NCBI GenBank assembly: GCA_034401135.1
Contig: JAWZSP010000004.1
Span: forward strand, 806,001-870,000
Reading direction: 5' to 3'
Source of the DNA: Volutella citrinella
Lineage: Eukaryota; Ascomycota; Sordariomycetes; Hypocreales; Nectriaceae
DNA: 64,000 nucleotides
Position numbers and translations under genes: made by a program. Numbering within the stretch: position 1 is the first letter of the stretch; every line of letters starts with the position of its first letter. Below are positions 23,430 to 33,121 of this stretch, in pieces. The notes under the pieces are model-generated. The model was not told the DNA's origin and did no database searches. It saw only the letters and a program-made list of their open reading frames with translations.

Positions 23430-23882
23430 TACTCTACGTAGATCTAGATAGCATCACGAATGGAATAATCACCGAGTTTCACACTCCCAATACATGCCGT
23501 GCCATCATCTGACACGACTAGATGTTACTGTTGCCGAATTGTTTGCCATCAGCAGCCGCCTTTGCATACACCTACATGTATGTAGTCACGGACGGGACAT
23601 GTCAGACCACGCGACGAGTCACAATCTCAATGGAACTTCTTTTCCTGCACTAGACGGACACAGTGCCGTTTTCTCGCCCATGTCTTGTGATAACCTTTGA
23701 CTAGGCCGAATGGAGTAGTTCTGATGAGAGGCAGACTCCCAAGCCGCATGCTAGCGCCGCAATGCAGACGCGGGGGTGAAGGGCGTTTGTGGGGCATCCT
23801 GGGCCGGTAGACAGTTATCTAGGGGCGGCTCTCTGCCGCATGGACGGCAACTGTGGACGTTCGAAACCACGACATTGTTGCA
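23430..23882. promoter_or_regulatory. Spacer between the tandem DUF3445 genes
   Basis: This 453-bp stretch lies between the stop of copy 1 and the chosen ATG of copy 2. It holds GATAA cores but no supportable gene. It presumably contains the terminator of copy 1 and promoter of copy 2. An in-frame GTG 30 bp upstream of the ATG was not used as start. Confidence 0.45.
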
Positions 23883-25411
23883 ATGCTGGATTTTCACCTA
23901 CCTTCTCTTGTCCATGGATTCGACAGTGCTGCGGTCCTTTGTTTCGTTGGCATCGCAGCCCTGCTTACCCTGGGCTTCAACTTCTGCAAGGTCTCGGAGC
24001 CGGCAACGGCCGACAAACAACCAGATGGGCACAAAGGAAACGCCAAGGACGACGATTATTCCTCTATTTTCCCACCCTCGCAGCGTCATCTTCTATCTAG
24101 TCTGAAGGGACAAGCCACGCCACTGAATCCAAATCTGGAGTCCCGTGTTCCGCAACAACTACTCCTTGGGGAGGACGAAGACTATCGCAAAGCGAGTGAC
24201 GACAGATACCTCTACAGCGGATTCACTGTCGGCAAGGTGAGATCTTTGGGTAACTTTCCGGACTATGCGTCGCTTTCAGAGGTTCCCCTGCCCAGCCCAA
24301 TCCATGACTTTGATATACGGCAAGCCCAGCCAAGGCCATATAGACCACTGAGGTGGCCGTATGTCCAAACGATGTGTAAGTTGTACGAATGCTTATTTTG
24401 ATAATACTGACTTTGCCACTCAAGCACTATCTAAAATGGAACCCGACTACTTCATGGAGCTGGAAGCTTCGTATGCGGAACAGCTTCGCGAACGCCAGGA
24501 CATCTTTGCTCGAAACGGAAAAGAGGTGCTTGATTCGCTTCCCGGATCCGAGTTGGCCTGCAAAGAACTCATGGAAATGGTTATCCAGTTCCTGTGCGCG
24601 CGCTATCCTTGTCAATTTTCTTTGGAGGGCACCAACTTCGTCAACCGCATCCTCGATAGGAGGGTTGACGTTTCAGCAGTTGATCCTCTGCTATTTCTCA
24701 TGGACCATGTGCCCGAGGACTTCGCCATAATGATACGAAATCCTCGAGATGGGCGATACTATTGCCGCGCCGGCATCATCTGCGCATCTACTGGGTGGAA
24801 TCTTGGAACGAAGATCGGAAAGGGCTTGCCGGAGATTCATGACACCGTGCCTGATTACAAAGAGAAGATGCAGAAGAGCATGGATAGGTGAGTAGGTCTG
24901 AAAAAAAGGCCTGGATGCAAACTGACTTTGCAATGCCTGAAATAGATACTTTACCAAGTTGCCTGCCTCGAAGCCCATCCAGCGCGGCGCCTGGGGCTTG
25001 GAAACGGGGAAGCATCTGTACACCCCTCCCGGACACAAGGACCTAGAATGCCGAGAGACGCAGAGCCCTAGCCTTGCCGTAGAGGACATTTACTTCCGGG
25101 TCGACTGGCAGACGCTGCGCCGGCTCCCGCTGTCAGGTGCCATTGTGTTCAACTTCCGGGCCCTGTTCACCCCTCTGCCGGAGCTGAGACACGAACCCCA
25201 CATTCCTGCGCTGCTGCTCAAGATTCTCGAAGAAAGCAAGGAAAACCTGATGCGGTACAAGGGGACATGGCATGTGGAACATGTCGCAAAGCCCGCGCTC
25301 GCCGAGTATGCGAGGAACCAGGTCCAGACCGGGTTGGTGGAGAAGGATTGGGAGCCGAGGACTTTGGATGAACAGCCCTTTTTTCCTGGGTGGAGGGATG
25401 TGAGAAGATAG
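23883..25411 (+). CDS. DUF3445 (HODM alpha-like) membrane-anchored protein, copy 2
   Basis: Model: join(23883..24375,24425..24887,24946..25411), 473 aa. The chosen ATG opens MLDFHLPSLVHG, followed by a hydrophobic helix (about residues 13-33, SAAVLCFVGIAALLTLGFNF). A variable 110-residue linker precedes the DUF3445 domain. The domain repeats the landmarks of copy 1: a SLSKMEPDYFMEL start, ARYPCQFSL in place of RYPTMFTL, the STGWNLGTKIGKGLPEIHD segment for SGFDPAAKLGKSLKDIH, and VPDYKEKMQKSMDRYF for VPGYDKIGPSMDRFF. It is therefore a diverged duplicate. It adds the RGAWGLETG and FRVDWQTLRRLPLSGAIVFNFR motifs typical of full-length fungal members. The reaction is unknown; a heme-binding oxidase role is inferred from the family. 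Confidence 0.8.
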
Positions 25412-26569
25412 AGTGCAGCTGAAAGTGAATATATTGGGAATGACTATCATCACTGCCATGTGTCTTCATGCTAACTTGATGCCTTGATGTGCATCTCATC
25501 CCCTTGCTCAGTTCTCTGGGTCTTTCTTCACCCGATACAAACACCTCCTTATCGCCTTCTTGCAGTTATCAGGTGCCTAACCGATCACGTCAGTAAGTTT
25601 TGCTTCTCGGTGGTTGCAGGGTAGTTTCTTACAGCGACTTTCGGAAGGAGAGTGCCGTCGGGCCCTTTGCAAAACAGGTTGAGTTCGGGACACTAGAGGC
25701 GTATCAGTACTCATCCACTGAGTGATGCTCCAATCATGGACGTACCTTCTGTAGGAGATCGGTTCGAGAGGGGTAGATTCGAGCTGAATGTTCGATGACA
25801 TTAGCATCTGCCTGCCCGGCAGGGCTGATGTTGTATCTGACCTTCGAGGTTTGCCACTGGGTTCGCAGCCACACCCGTGACCGACACGGCAGTCCAGAAG
25901 AGGAGCGTAGCCTAGAGGATTAGTTAGCTGGTTGTTGGCTTCAGTATGTGAGATTTCATGCCTTCATTTTGCAGATTCAAGGCGTGGAAACTTGGAGTAG
26001 TGAGGAAGAGCGAGGTGAATGGATCCAGAGACTCTGTGCTCAGTATTGGCTTGGCGCTATTTATGTAACCGGATTCCCGGTAGCATCAATCAGTGGAAAC
26101 AAAACGAAATACGAAGCATGGTATTTATTATTCGGGCCGTTGAAGCTTGAATTAAACTTGTTTCGACGGTCCAAGACACGTGTGTTTGGCGCGTTCCAGT
26201 GTAAACAGCTTATCTACAGAACTGAGTACAGTCTCGACAGAAAGAACCATTATACGCTTCCGGTCTGCGCAAAGGAGGTGTCTGAGACATGGCTCAACTA
26301 CCGGCGCGTCGGTACGACAAGACACACTAAACAAAGCCATTCTCTGCATTTCATCCAGCGTACACGCCCTGCTTTGCTCACAACACCATTCCAGCGGGGC
26401 AATAAACAATCACGTACTACGTCACTGTGTTCCTACTAGATGGTTTAGAAGCAGAATGCTTAGAAGCTCAGACTGAGTGGCGCTAGGGGAATATAAGGGA
26501 GTGTATGCTGATCAAATAACGATCTTGTCATACTAATTGTGATCGTCCATGCTCAAAAGCCGTGCAGCA
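25412..26569. other. Intergenic region, no gene recognised
   Basis: This 1.16-kb, AT-richer stretch lies between the 3' ends of the convergent copy 2 DUF3445 gene and the SDR gene. An open frame of about 160 codons (25948-26439) begins at GTG, has no recognisable motif, and I do not call it. No RNA gene or repeat was recognised. Confidence 0.45.
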
Positions 26570-27412
26570 TCAGGCCTTGACAGCCAGTGCCTCGTCAACA
26601 ATCTTCCAGGTATGTTCCTCCACCTTCTTGAGCTGCTCGTCGGTCCAGGCGGGCTTGTTAGCGATGGGCCCTCCCTTGCGATCCATGAAGCTGTAAAAAC
26701 GGCCCTCCTTCTCGCTAGCGGCAGTGAGGCCGGCCACACCGTCCAGAAGGTACTGGGCGCACTGGTCCGGCGTGGTGCCGAGGAAACTGACGGCGCGGGC
26801 CACGGGGCGCAGATAGAAGGGCAGGCCCTGGAAGATGTTTGTGCTGACGAGGCCCGGGTACGCGTGCACAAAGTGGCGCCTGGTGGTCCCCTGCTGCTGA
26901 GCGGCGTAGAGCTGGACCATGGCGTCCGTCATGGTGATGCAGTGTGCGGCGGCGTTTGCGAGGCTGAAGTTCTGCTTGAGGTCGAGGTCCTCCCACTTGA
27001 GGTGAGCCGGGTCGCCGCGCATGCCATCCAGAACGATGACGACCTTTGCGTCGTCCTTGAGCGCCGGCGCGAGCTCGCGGATGAGCAGCTGCTTGCCGTA
27101 AAAGTGCAGCGCCATCTTGTTGTCGATGCCCTCGGGCGTCTCGGTGCGGCCGGCCAGCGTGCCGATGCCCTGGCTCATGACGAGCAGGTCCAGCTTGGGC
27201 TCCTGAGCGGCCTTGAGCTGGTCCGTGTACTTCTTGATCTCGCGCATGGAGGATGCGTCGAGGGCGCGGAACTCCATGTTGGCGTGGGGGATGTTGGCCG
27301 GCTTGTTGCGGCCGCTGATGATGACGGACGCCGACGGCTCAGATGCGATGCGGCAGGCCATGCCGTAGCCGATGCCTCCCGTTCCGCCCACTACCAGTGC
27401 TCGTGTGCCCAT
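26570..27412 (-). CDS. Short-chain dehydrogenase-like protein lacking the catalytic Tyr/Lys
   Basis: Single-exon gene, 280 aa, starting at ATG 27412. The N-terminus carries the nucleotide-binding GGTGGIGYG motif (residues 9-17), followed by an ISGRNK strand end and an LLVMSQGIGT segment in place of the usual NNAG. The region where SDRs carry YxxxK reads NAAAHCITMTDAM (residues 153-165), so neither the tyrosine nor the lysine is present, and the usual serine before it is also missing. Similar fungal retinol-dehydrogenase-like proteins with degenerate active sites are known. It may bind NAD(P) without classical SDR catalysis. The F-box gene lies upstream on the same strand. Confidence 0.8.
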   Translation of the reverse strand: MGTRALVVGGTGGIGYGMACRIASEPSASVIISGRNKPANIPHANMEFRALDASSMREIKKYTDQLKAAQEPKLDLLVMSQGIGTLAGRTETPEGIDNKMALHFYGKQLLIRELAPALKDDAKVVIVLDGMRGDPAHLKWEDLDLKQNFSLANAAAHCITMTDAMVQLYAAQQQGTTRRHFVHAYPGLVSTNIFQGLPFYLRPVARAVSFLGTTPDQCAQYLLDGVAGLTAASEKEGRFYSFMDRKGGPIANKPAWTDEQLKKVEEHTWKIVDEALAVKA

Positions 27413-27951
27413 TTTGTGCCTTGTTTTGTTGTCTTTGTAGAAATAAAGAAAATTAAAAAAAAAAAAAAATCAGGTTAGAAAGGAGGTTTGTCCAAGTTCT
27501 TGGCTCGTCGGAGTTTGGGCTCTAATCTCCAGGCCATCTAGGGTGACGTTGCGGCGGGTGCCTGAGGTGCCCGCCCAAAGTATCAAGTCACCCCATGACA
27601 ATGTCCGCCACTCTTGCGGAGTTCCGAATATCCATCCAATAACTGTATGTTTCAATGCTGTTTTGCACTGGACGCCAGCTACATGCGCAACTCTGGAGGT
27701 GGACTGCCTGACAGTTCAAGGATTAGCAGTCTTATAGCGTGGAACTCGCGACGGAAGAATTGTGATAATCAAATCACAACGCTGGGATAAAACTATACTC
27801 TTCTCAGTTGCACTGATGTGATGGGCCAATGCCGTGATTTTGTGCTGGCAAAAAGAAGGCCAATATTTAGCCACTGCGTGCTCTTCCAGGTTCTTGCAAA
27901 TAACCAACGCCAAGTGTTGCAGTCTCCAGCTTAAACTCTTGTACCCGTGGC
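27413..27951. promoter_or_regulatory. Promoter region of the SDR-like gene, with an A15 tract
   Basis: This 539-bp region separates the SDR start from the F-box gene stop, both on the minus strand. A run of 15 A at 27455-27469 reads as T15 on the coding strand, 43 bp upstream of the SDR ATG. This resembles the pyrimidine-rich stretches found near fungal transcription starts. Confidence 0.45.
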
Positions 27952-29323
27952 TCAACTCGTATCCTCAGCATCCCAGTCCCAATAGCCTCTCCCGCCACGT
28001 TCCCAAATCTCGGCCCGCCGATCCTGGGATTCTCGGTATTTCGCATGGTCAATCCGCCAATACTTGGCAAACCCATCCTCGGGCGACATCTCATCCTCGT
28101 CCCACGACGGGTCAAAGACCCCCAGCCTCTCCAGCCGGGCCTCGTCCCAGAAGACGTATCCCCATTGGCGATATGCGCGAAACTGGTGGACTGCCACTAG
28201 GCCCACAGGCACGACTTGCCCGAGATGCAGCCACTCCCAGACACGCGCTGGCCCGGCATCCGGGTCGGGGGAGAAGGGCGTCCGGATCAGGTCGGCCTTG
28301 GCGGTTGAGGAGAGCCTGTCGAAGGCGCCAATGAAACCCGAGTACGGGAGAGAGCTTGAGTCGTGGAATCTGTCGATGAAGAAATTCCGCCTCCCGCGGG
28401 GCACATCTGCTTGGGTATCGCCCCGATGCAGCAGTTTCCGGCGGCCCTGGAAGTCGTGGGTCGTCGCAATTTGGTGTAGTGTTTCTAAGCCCATGCTCAA
28501 CACCTCCTGGCCATACCGGGATTGCTCTGATGTGATCATGTGGACGCGAAAACATCCCCAAGCAATATCGTGCTGGGCAAGGTCGTTCCACGCTGCATGA
28601 GAGAGTCAGCACGTTGTATAGTCTTATTGTAGCAAACATGGGACGAGTATGCAACTGACCATCTGCTATTGTAACAACCAAGAGGTCGTTGATGGTACTG
28701 AGCTGCTCAATCTCGTATGTTGCAAAGTAGGAGTAGCAGGCCTGCCAGACATTAGGCGTATCTGGACTTGTCGGTTTGTAGAAGCTTCTGTAGTCTTCCT
28801 CTCTCGCCAGCAGCTCGCAGAATGTATGGAAGCGATAGAGCGCCCTCACAAAGCGATTGTTTTCTGCAAGCGACGTTGTCGACCATGATTCGGTGGAATC
28901 ATTCGCATGCAGAGAGAACGGCAGGCCCTGTAATAGCTGTTGAGCGAAGCGGCGAGCAAAGTAGCCAACGTGCTCATGAAGTCTAGCCGCCAAGAGCGCA
29001 TCTTTTAGGGTCCATGTGACAGAAGAACCCCTTGAGAAACCCAGAGTCTGGTCTTTGAATCGCCAGAATGCATCGGGTCTATCACGAGGCAGTCGTGTGG
29101 CAGCCACGGCGACGGTTGCATCGCGGTGGACGGATGGGTGGATGATGGAGGACACAACCGCTGTGGTGATGTGGTGCTCACGCGCGGTGAAGGCATTGAA
29201 GAAGGAAGAAGATACAAGAGCTAGAGAAGCAAGGGTTTGCGGGTCCGGGCATAGGCAGAGGATGTGGTGCAGCAGTTCAGGCGGGAAGCGTTGGAGGCTG
29301 GTGGAAGTGGTGGCGCTGGCCAT
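27952..29323 (-). CDS. F-box protein
   Basis: Model: complement(join(27952..28592,28660..29323)), 434 aa; the 67-nt intron has a GTCAGT donor and CTGAC branch point. An F-box lies at about residues 12-50: RFPPELLHHILCLCPDP, then ASLALVSSSFFNAF, the Leu/Pro and hydrophobic pattern that binds Skp1 in SCF ubiquitin ligases. The rest is alpha-helical with many aromatic residues and no leucine-rich or WD repeats that I can recognise, so the substrate-recruiting part is of unknown type. Fungi carry many such lineage-specific F-box proteins. The gene is divergent from the DOPA-dioxygenase-like gene across about 790 bp. Confidence 0.8.
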
Positions 29324-30113
29324 GGTGGAGACGGGCTCTGCCGGAGCGGACTCGGCGGGGTATTACCAGGTGGAGACGTTCTCATGCGCCTCGGTTCTGG
29401 AGAGTGACGGCGCCCAGCATGTTGCAGACGGCAGATTTCTCTGGGACGAGGCGTGAATGATGTTTGCTCGTCTGTCAGGCTGTCGTCGCAGGTCAGCCTA
29501 ATCGACTGCCGCCCCATCAGTGGACGAATGATGAATCCGAATTACAACCCCGCTTGTGGCTGAGGCGTAGGAAGCCCTGGTCGGGTCAGCCCGATGTGGT
29601 GCGTGGTTCGCATCGTTCGACGTCGGTCGCAAGAATACCACTTTCCTATTCGATTGAATAATGGGATGAGAGGGTTTTGGTTGCCAGAAATTGTTAGGTG
29701 GTTAGTCATCGTCTGTTTCGCACTCCAAGTAGTCAAAAAACTCCCTATTCTGGATCAAGACCACCAGTCATTCGGCTGATTTCAATACCCTAGCGATAAA
29801 CATCCCATCTTGCATACGCTCTGGCCTGGGAAATGCTCCGTACAATGGCATTATTCATAGCCGCGCGCGGGCTCCACTACATTCGGCTCCAGCTTGAAGG
29901 TGGCACAAGTTCTAGACGTTGTATGCTGACAAATATCGGCCGAGAATGGACGTCACCTGCGATGGCGTATCATGTCTCGGAAAGTGGCACCGTCTTGTCC
30001 CCGCTCGGGATGGCTTTCCGATAATTATAATATAACACTCACTGCCTTCCCTCCTCAAGTTACCGAATCGAGTACCTAAGATCAAGCACAATAATCCAAG
30101 ATTGAGAATCGCG
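29324..30113. promoter_or_regulatory. Divergent promoter, F-box / DOPA-dioxygenase-like genes
   Basis: This 790-bp region lies between two start codons in opposite orientation. I see no coding region of its own and no strong known motif. An AT-rich segment (TTATAATATAA) at about 30025-30035 could be the core promoter of the plus-strand gene. Confidence 0.45.
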
Positions 30114-30822
30114 ATGGCACTCAACACCGGCGAGTATATCTACCCCTCACCGCTGCAAGGCTACGAGGACGCCCCAGCTCTCCCGGACGAGAAGAATGAG
30201 GACGGCAAGAGCTACAAGAACACTCCGAACGAGACCCTGAGCAAGGCCTATGACGAGTTTCCCGACCCTCTCGATAAGGGGAGACGGGGTGGATTGTAAG
30301 TCCTCGAAGCACTAGACCCCGGTCGATAAGCCAACAATATTGCCAAGATGGGCACTAACTGGCGTGAAGCGACATCCACATCTACTACTTCCAGGCCAAC
30401 GAGGCCCAATCAAAGTATGCCCGCGAACTATGGGAGCGGATCCGACGAGAATGTGAGCCTGATCAAAACCATGTCGTCCTTTGCCTTCTACTGAAACTGA
30501 CTTTGATATGCCCCCAGTCCCGGAGCTGAGAATCTACCGTTTCTGGGACAGGCCCATCGGCCCCCACCCAGTCGCCATGTTTGAGGTCAACCTCTTCACA
30601 CCCGCCCAGTACGGCGCCTTTGTGCCGTGGCTGTCCGTCTGGCGTGGCCCCCTCTCCGTGCTGATCCACCCAAACACCGTCGAGGACGACGTCGGCGAGG
30701 CGGCGAGCGCGCTGAGGGACCACACGCAGCGTGCGACGTGGATGGGCGAGAAGGTGCCGCTGGATACGACGCTGTTTCACAAGGCCATTGCAATGGAGGC
30801 CCAGGCTATGCAGGGCAAGTGA
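30114..30822 (+). CDS. DOPA 4,5-dioxygenase family protein
   Basis: Model: join(30114..30295,30370..30452,30518..30822), 189 aa. The family (PF08883) contains the extradiol dioxygenase that opens the DOPA ring to betalamic/muscaflavin precursors, and several fungal and bacterial relatives of unknown substrate. Its hallmarks are present and in order: FDIHIYYFQANEAQSKYARELWERI, IGPHPVAMFEVNLF, and the conserved block around LSVLIHPNT. The histidines of HIYYF, GPHP and LIHPN are the expected metal and active-site positions. The GPHP and LIHPN blocks are encoded by the last exon. The ATG at 30114 was chosen over an in-frame TTG 12 bp upstream. The actual substrate is unknown. Confidence 0.85.
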
Positions 30823-31548
30823 GCAACTTTGGTGCAGTTGGAAGAAGAGGTAGTAATATGAGAATAATAAACAATTGACCTTGATGTGACACTCAGTTAA
30901 GCACCGCCGCTACAAGTTCTGGTTTCGGTCCGCAGAGCCGAAAGCCATGTGCGGTCCGAGAAAATACAGCATGTATCCCTGTCCTTGTATAGCCAACAGT
31001 ACGCCTTATGCAGACGCATCCCAATTTTTGGGCAAGGACCATCTCGCATTGCCAGCAAAGCGTCAGCCATTCCCAAATCATTTCCGAGGGCGCAGGAGTG
31101 GGACTTGAAGAAGGGCCGCAGCCGTGGCTGTGTGAAGAGTCCGAGTGCGAGCGCGCATTTGTGATTGGCTGCCTATGCTGAGGGATCGAAAATGGGGGCC
31201 AGAATGGTGGTGTGGTACTTAAAGTAGTGGTAGGGATGGCGATCCTCGGCAAGGCTCACATGCGGATAATTACCAGATATGGAGCAAAAAATAAAACAGT
31301 CCGAGAATTGACCTCTATTCAACTCACGCGAGCAGGGCCATGCCTTGCGGGGGCCAAATCTCTCGATCCTTCCCGCTTACTGCAGGTATGTGAAACGCCT
31401 TGGCGATAGGGTTGGAATAATAAGGTACTAGTAGTCTAACATGGCAAATCCATGATTATTCCATCCTATATAAAGTGGTTACACTCCGGCCTTGGCTTGA
31501 CCACTTTACTATTGTCTTCTCAGTCTCGTCTTCTTCTATAGACGCCCG
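30823..31548. promoter_or_regulatory. Intergenic region with the metallopeptidase core promoter
   Basis: This 726-bp stretch holds the 3' end of the dioxygenase gene and the promoter of the metallopeptidase gene. The only clear element is the TATA box at 31467-31474, listed separately. No further gene was recognised. Confidence 0.5.
31467..31474 (+). promoter_or_regulatory. TATA box of the metallopeptidase gene
   Basis: A consensus TATATAAA lies 75 bp upstream of the ATG at 31549 and is followed by a pyrimidine-rich stretch before the start codon. Strong TATA boxes in fungi often mark inducible genes. Confidence 0.5.
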
Positions 31549-33034
31549 ATGACCATGGCTAATTCACACAACTTGGCCGGCTGGGCCATCGGCCTCATCT
31601 TTTTCTGCTTGGTCAATTTCAGTTTCGCCGCACCCACGAGCGACATTAAACAGCGACAAGCCATTATAGCCCCAGGTGTCCCCTTCCGAGGCTTTGATGG
31701 CTGTGATGGGCCCCAGCAGGAAAAGATCATCGAGGCCTGGAAAGATGTGCTTGAGCTCGCCAAGTCGACCCATGCGGGAGGAAGCAACATTAGGGCTCCA
31801 GGAATTTTGGAGAAACGATTCTTTGCTGAAAACATCGGCGACAGAAAAGATGCCCAGGACTTGGTTGAGTGTACGACGCATCCCTGGTCCACTGTTGGAC
31901 TGTTTTCGGTTTGTTTTCAGCGGCTGACATGGAGTGTACAGTGGTGTTCAAGTCAATGGAGGAGCTAGAGGGACGAGTGCCTGAGCAGCCAATTCGCATT
32001 TCATGCAGGGATCTTCCCCAGCCGTGGGACGACCAGAAGACTTGCGGCTCGGAAAAAAAGACTGGCGCCTATGCATGGTCTACCGGCCCAGCTCATGGGC
32101 AAGGCACCATCGTGTTGTGCGACGGATTTTTCACCGGAAAAAGGCCTCTCTCCGGCGTCAAGAGCTCCATCGTCGCCAAAGGCCCAAACACGCCTGATGG
32201 CAGAGACCCAAATCTATTGGGCTTCAGCAGAGCTCGAATACTACTTCACGAAATTACACACCTCGCCTCCATATCGAAGACGGGGCAAAGTGGGTGGACC
32301 ATCATAATTCACAATGTTCGACCAAAGATGAACTAACCTGGGCCACAGCCATCATTCGCGACCAATATCTTTACTCCACCAGAGCTTATGGCATCAAGCT
32401 GGTAGAAAAGCTGGCAAAAGATGGCAGTTTCAGGAATTTTGCATACTTGAATGGTGAGTGAGCCCCGCCAACGATACCCAACCCAGCCCACACCCATTGA
32501 CAAATTTTCTCTGCAGCCGACACTTACTCTTGGTACGCCATCGAAAAATGGTTCGGGCGAGAGTTTAAAACATTGCCCTATTCTTCACTCGAGAAGAGAG
32601 ATGATGAGCCAGCCCCAGCCCCGGGACCTACCAAGGCCCTCAACATCATTCTTGAAAACAACAACCGTGGCGTGCCGGGAGACAAGGACCTGCTCCGCGA
32701 GTTCAAGTGGTTGTTCTTCTCGGTCCCCTACGGCACTGCATCGTACTGCAAGACCGATCCAGCCCCTGTTGCCGAAGCACCAGCCGAAGGTATCACGCAG
32801 ATTACCAACCCCAAGTACCCTGGAGGCACATTCGAGGTCAAGACCCAAGACGGAATCTGTCAGTACATGAATAATGGCCAGGGGAACGCAGGTGCCTTGT
32901 GGTGCGATAACAATACGAGAAAGATTGACTGCAAACCGCATTACGACAAGGAGAGGCGCCGACCTTGTGAGGAGCTTGGAAAACGGCTTCGCGGGAATGT
33001 TGAGCAGCGTGAGATGGTTGTCTGCGAGTGGTAG
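31549..33034 (+). CDS. Secreted HEXXH metallopeptidase-like protein (aspzincin/M35-related)
   Basis: Model: join(31549..31870,31921..32289,32349..32453,32517..33034), 437 aa. Residues 1-28 form a signal peptide, with a hydrophobic core WAIGLIFFCLVNFSFA. A short propeptide-like stretch follows, then FDGCDGPQQEKIIEAWKDVLELA, typical of fungal aspzincin-like secreted proteins. The zinc motif HEITH is at residues 217-221. The DTYSW block starting at D267 sits where these proteins place the third zinc ligand. The C-terminal 150 residues are cysteine-containing and have no domain I can name. It is therefore probably an extracellular zinc protease. Activity is inferred from the motif only. It is followed tail to tail, 87 bp away, by an esterase. 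Confidence 0.75.
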
Positions 33035-33121
33035 AGCTCGAATTCAGTCATTTGATGCTATGCGGCTAATGGCCGGGCTTGAGATTTCTGTTCTAGTGAG
33101 ATAGTTAATCAGCATCATTCG

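Noticed and set aside
25948..26439. 163-codon plus-strand open frame
   Set aside because: It begins at GTG, has no motif, and lies between two convergent 3' ends in AT-richer DNA.
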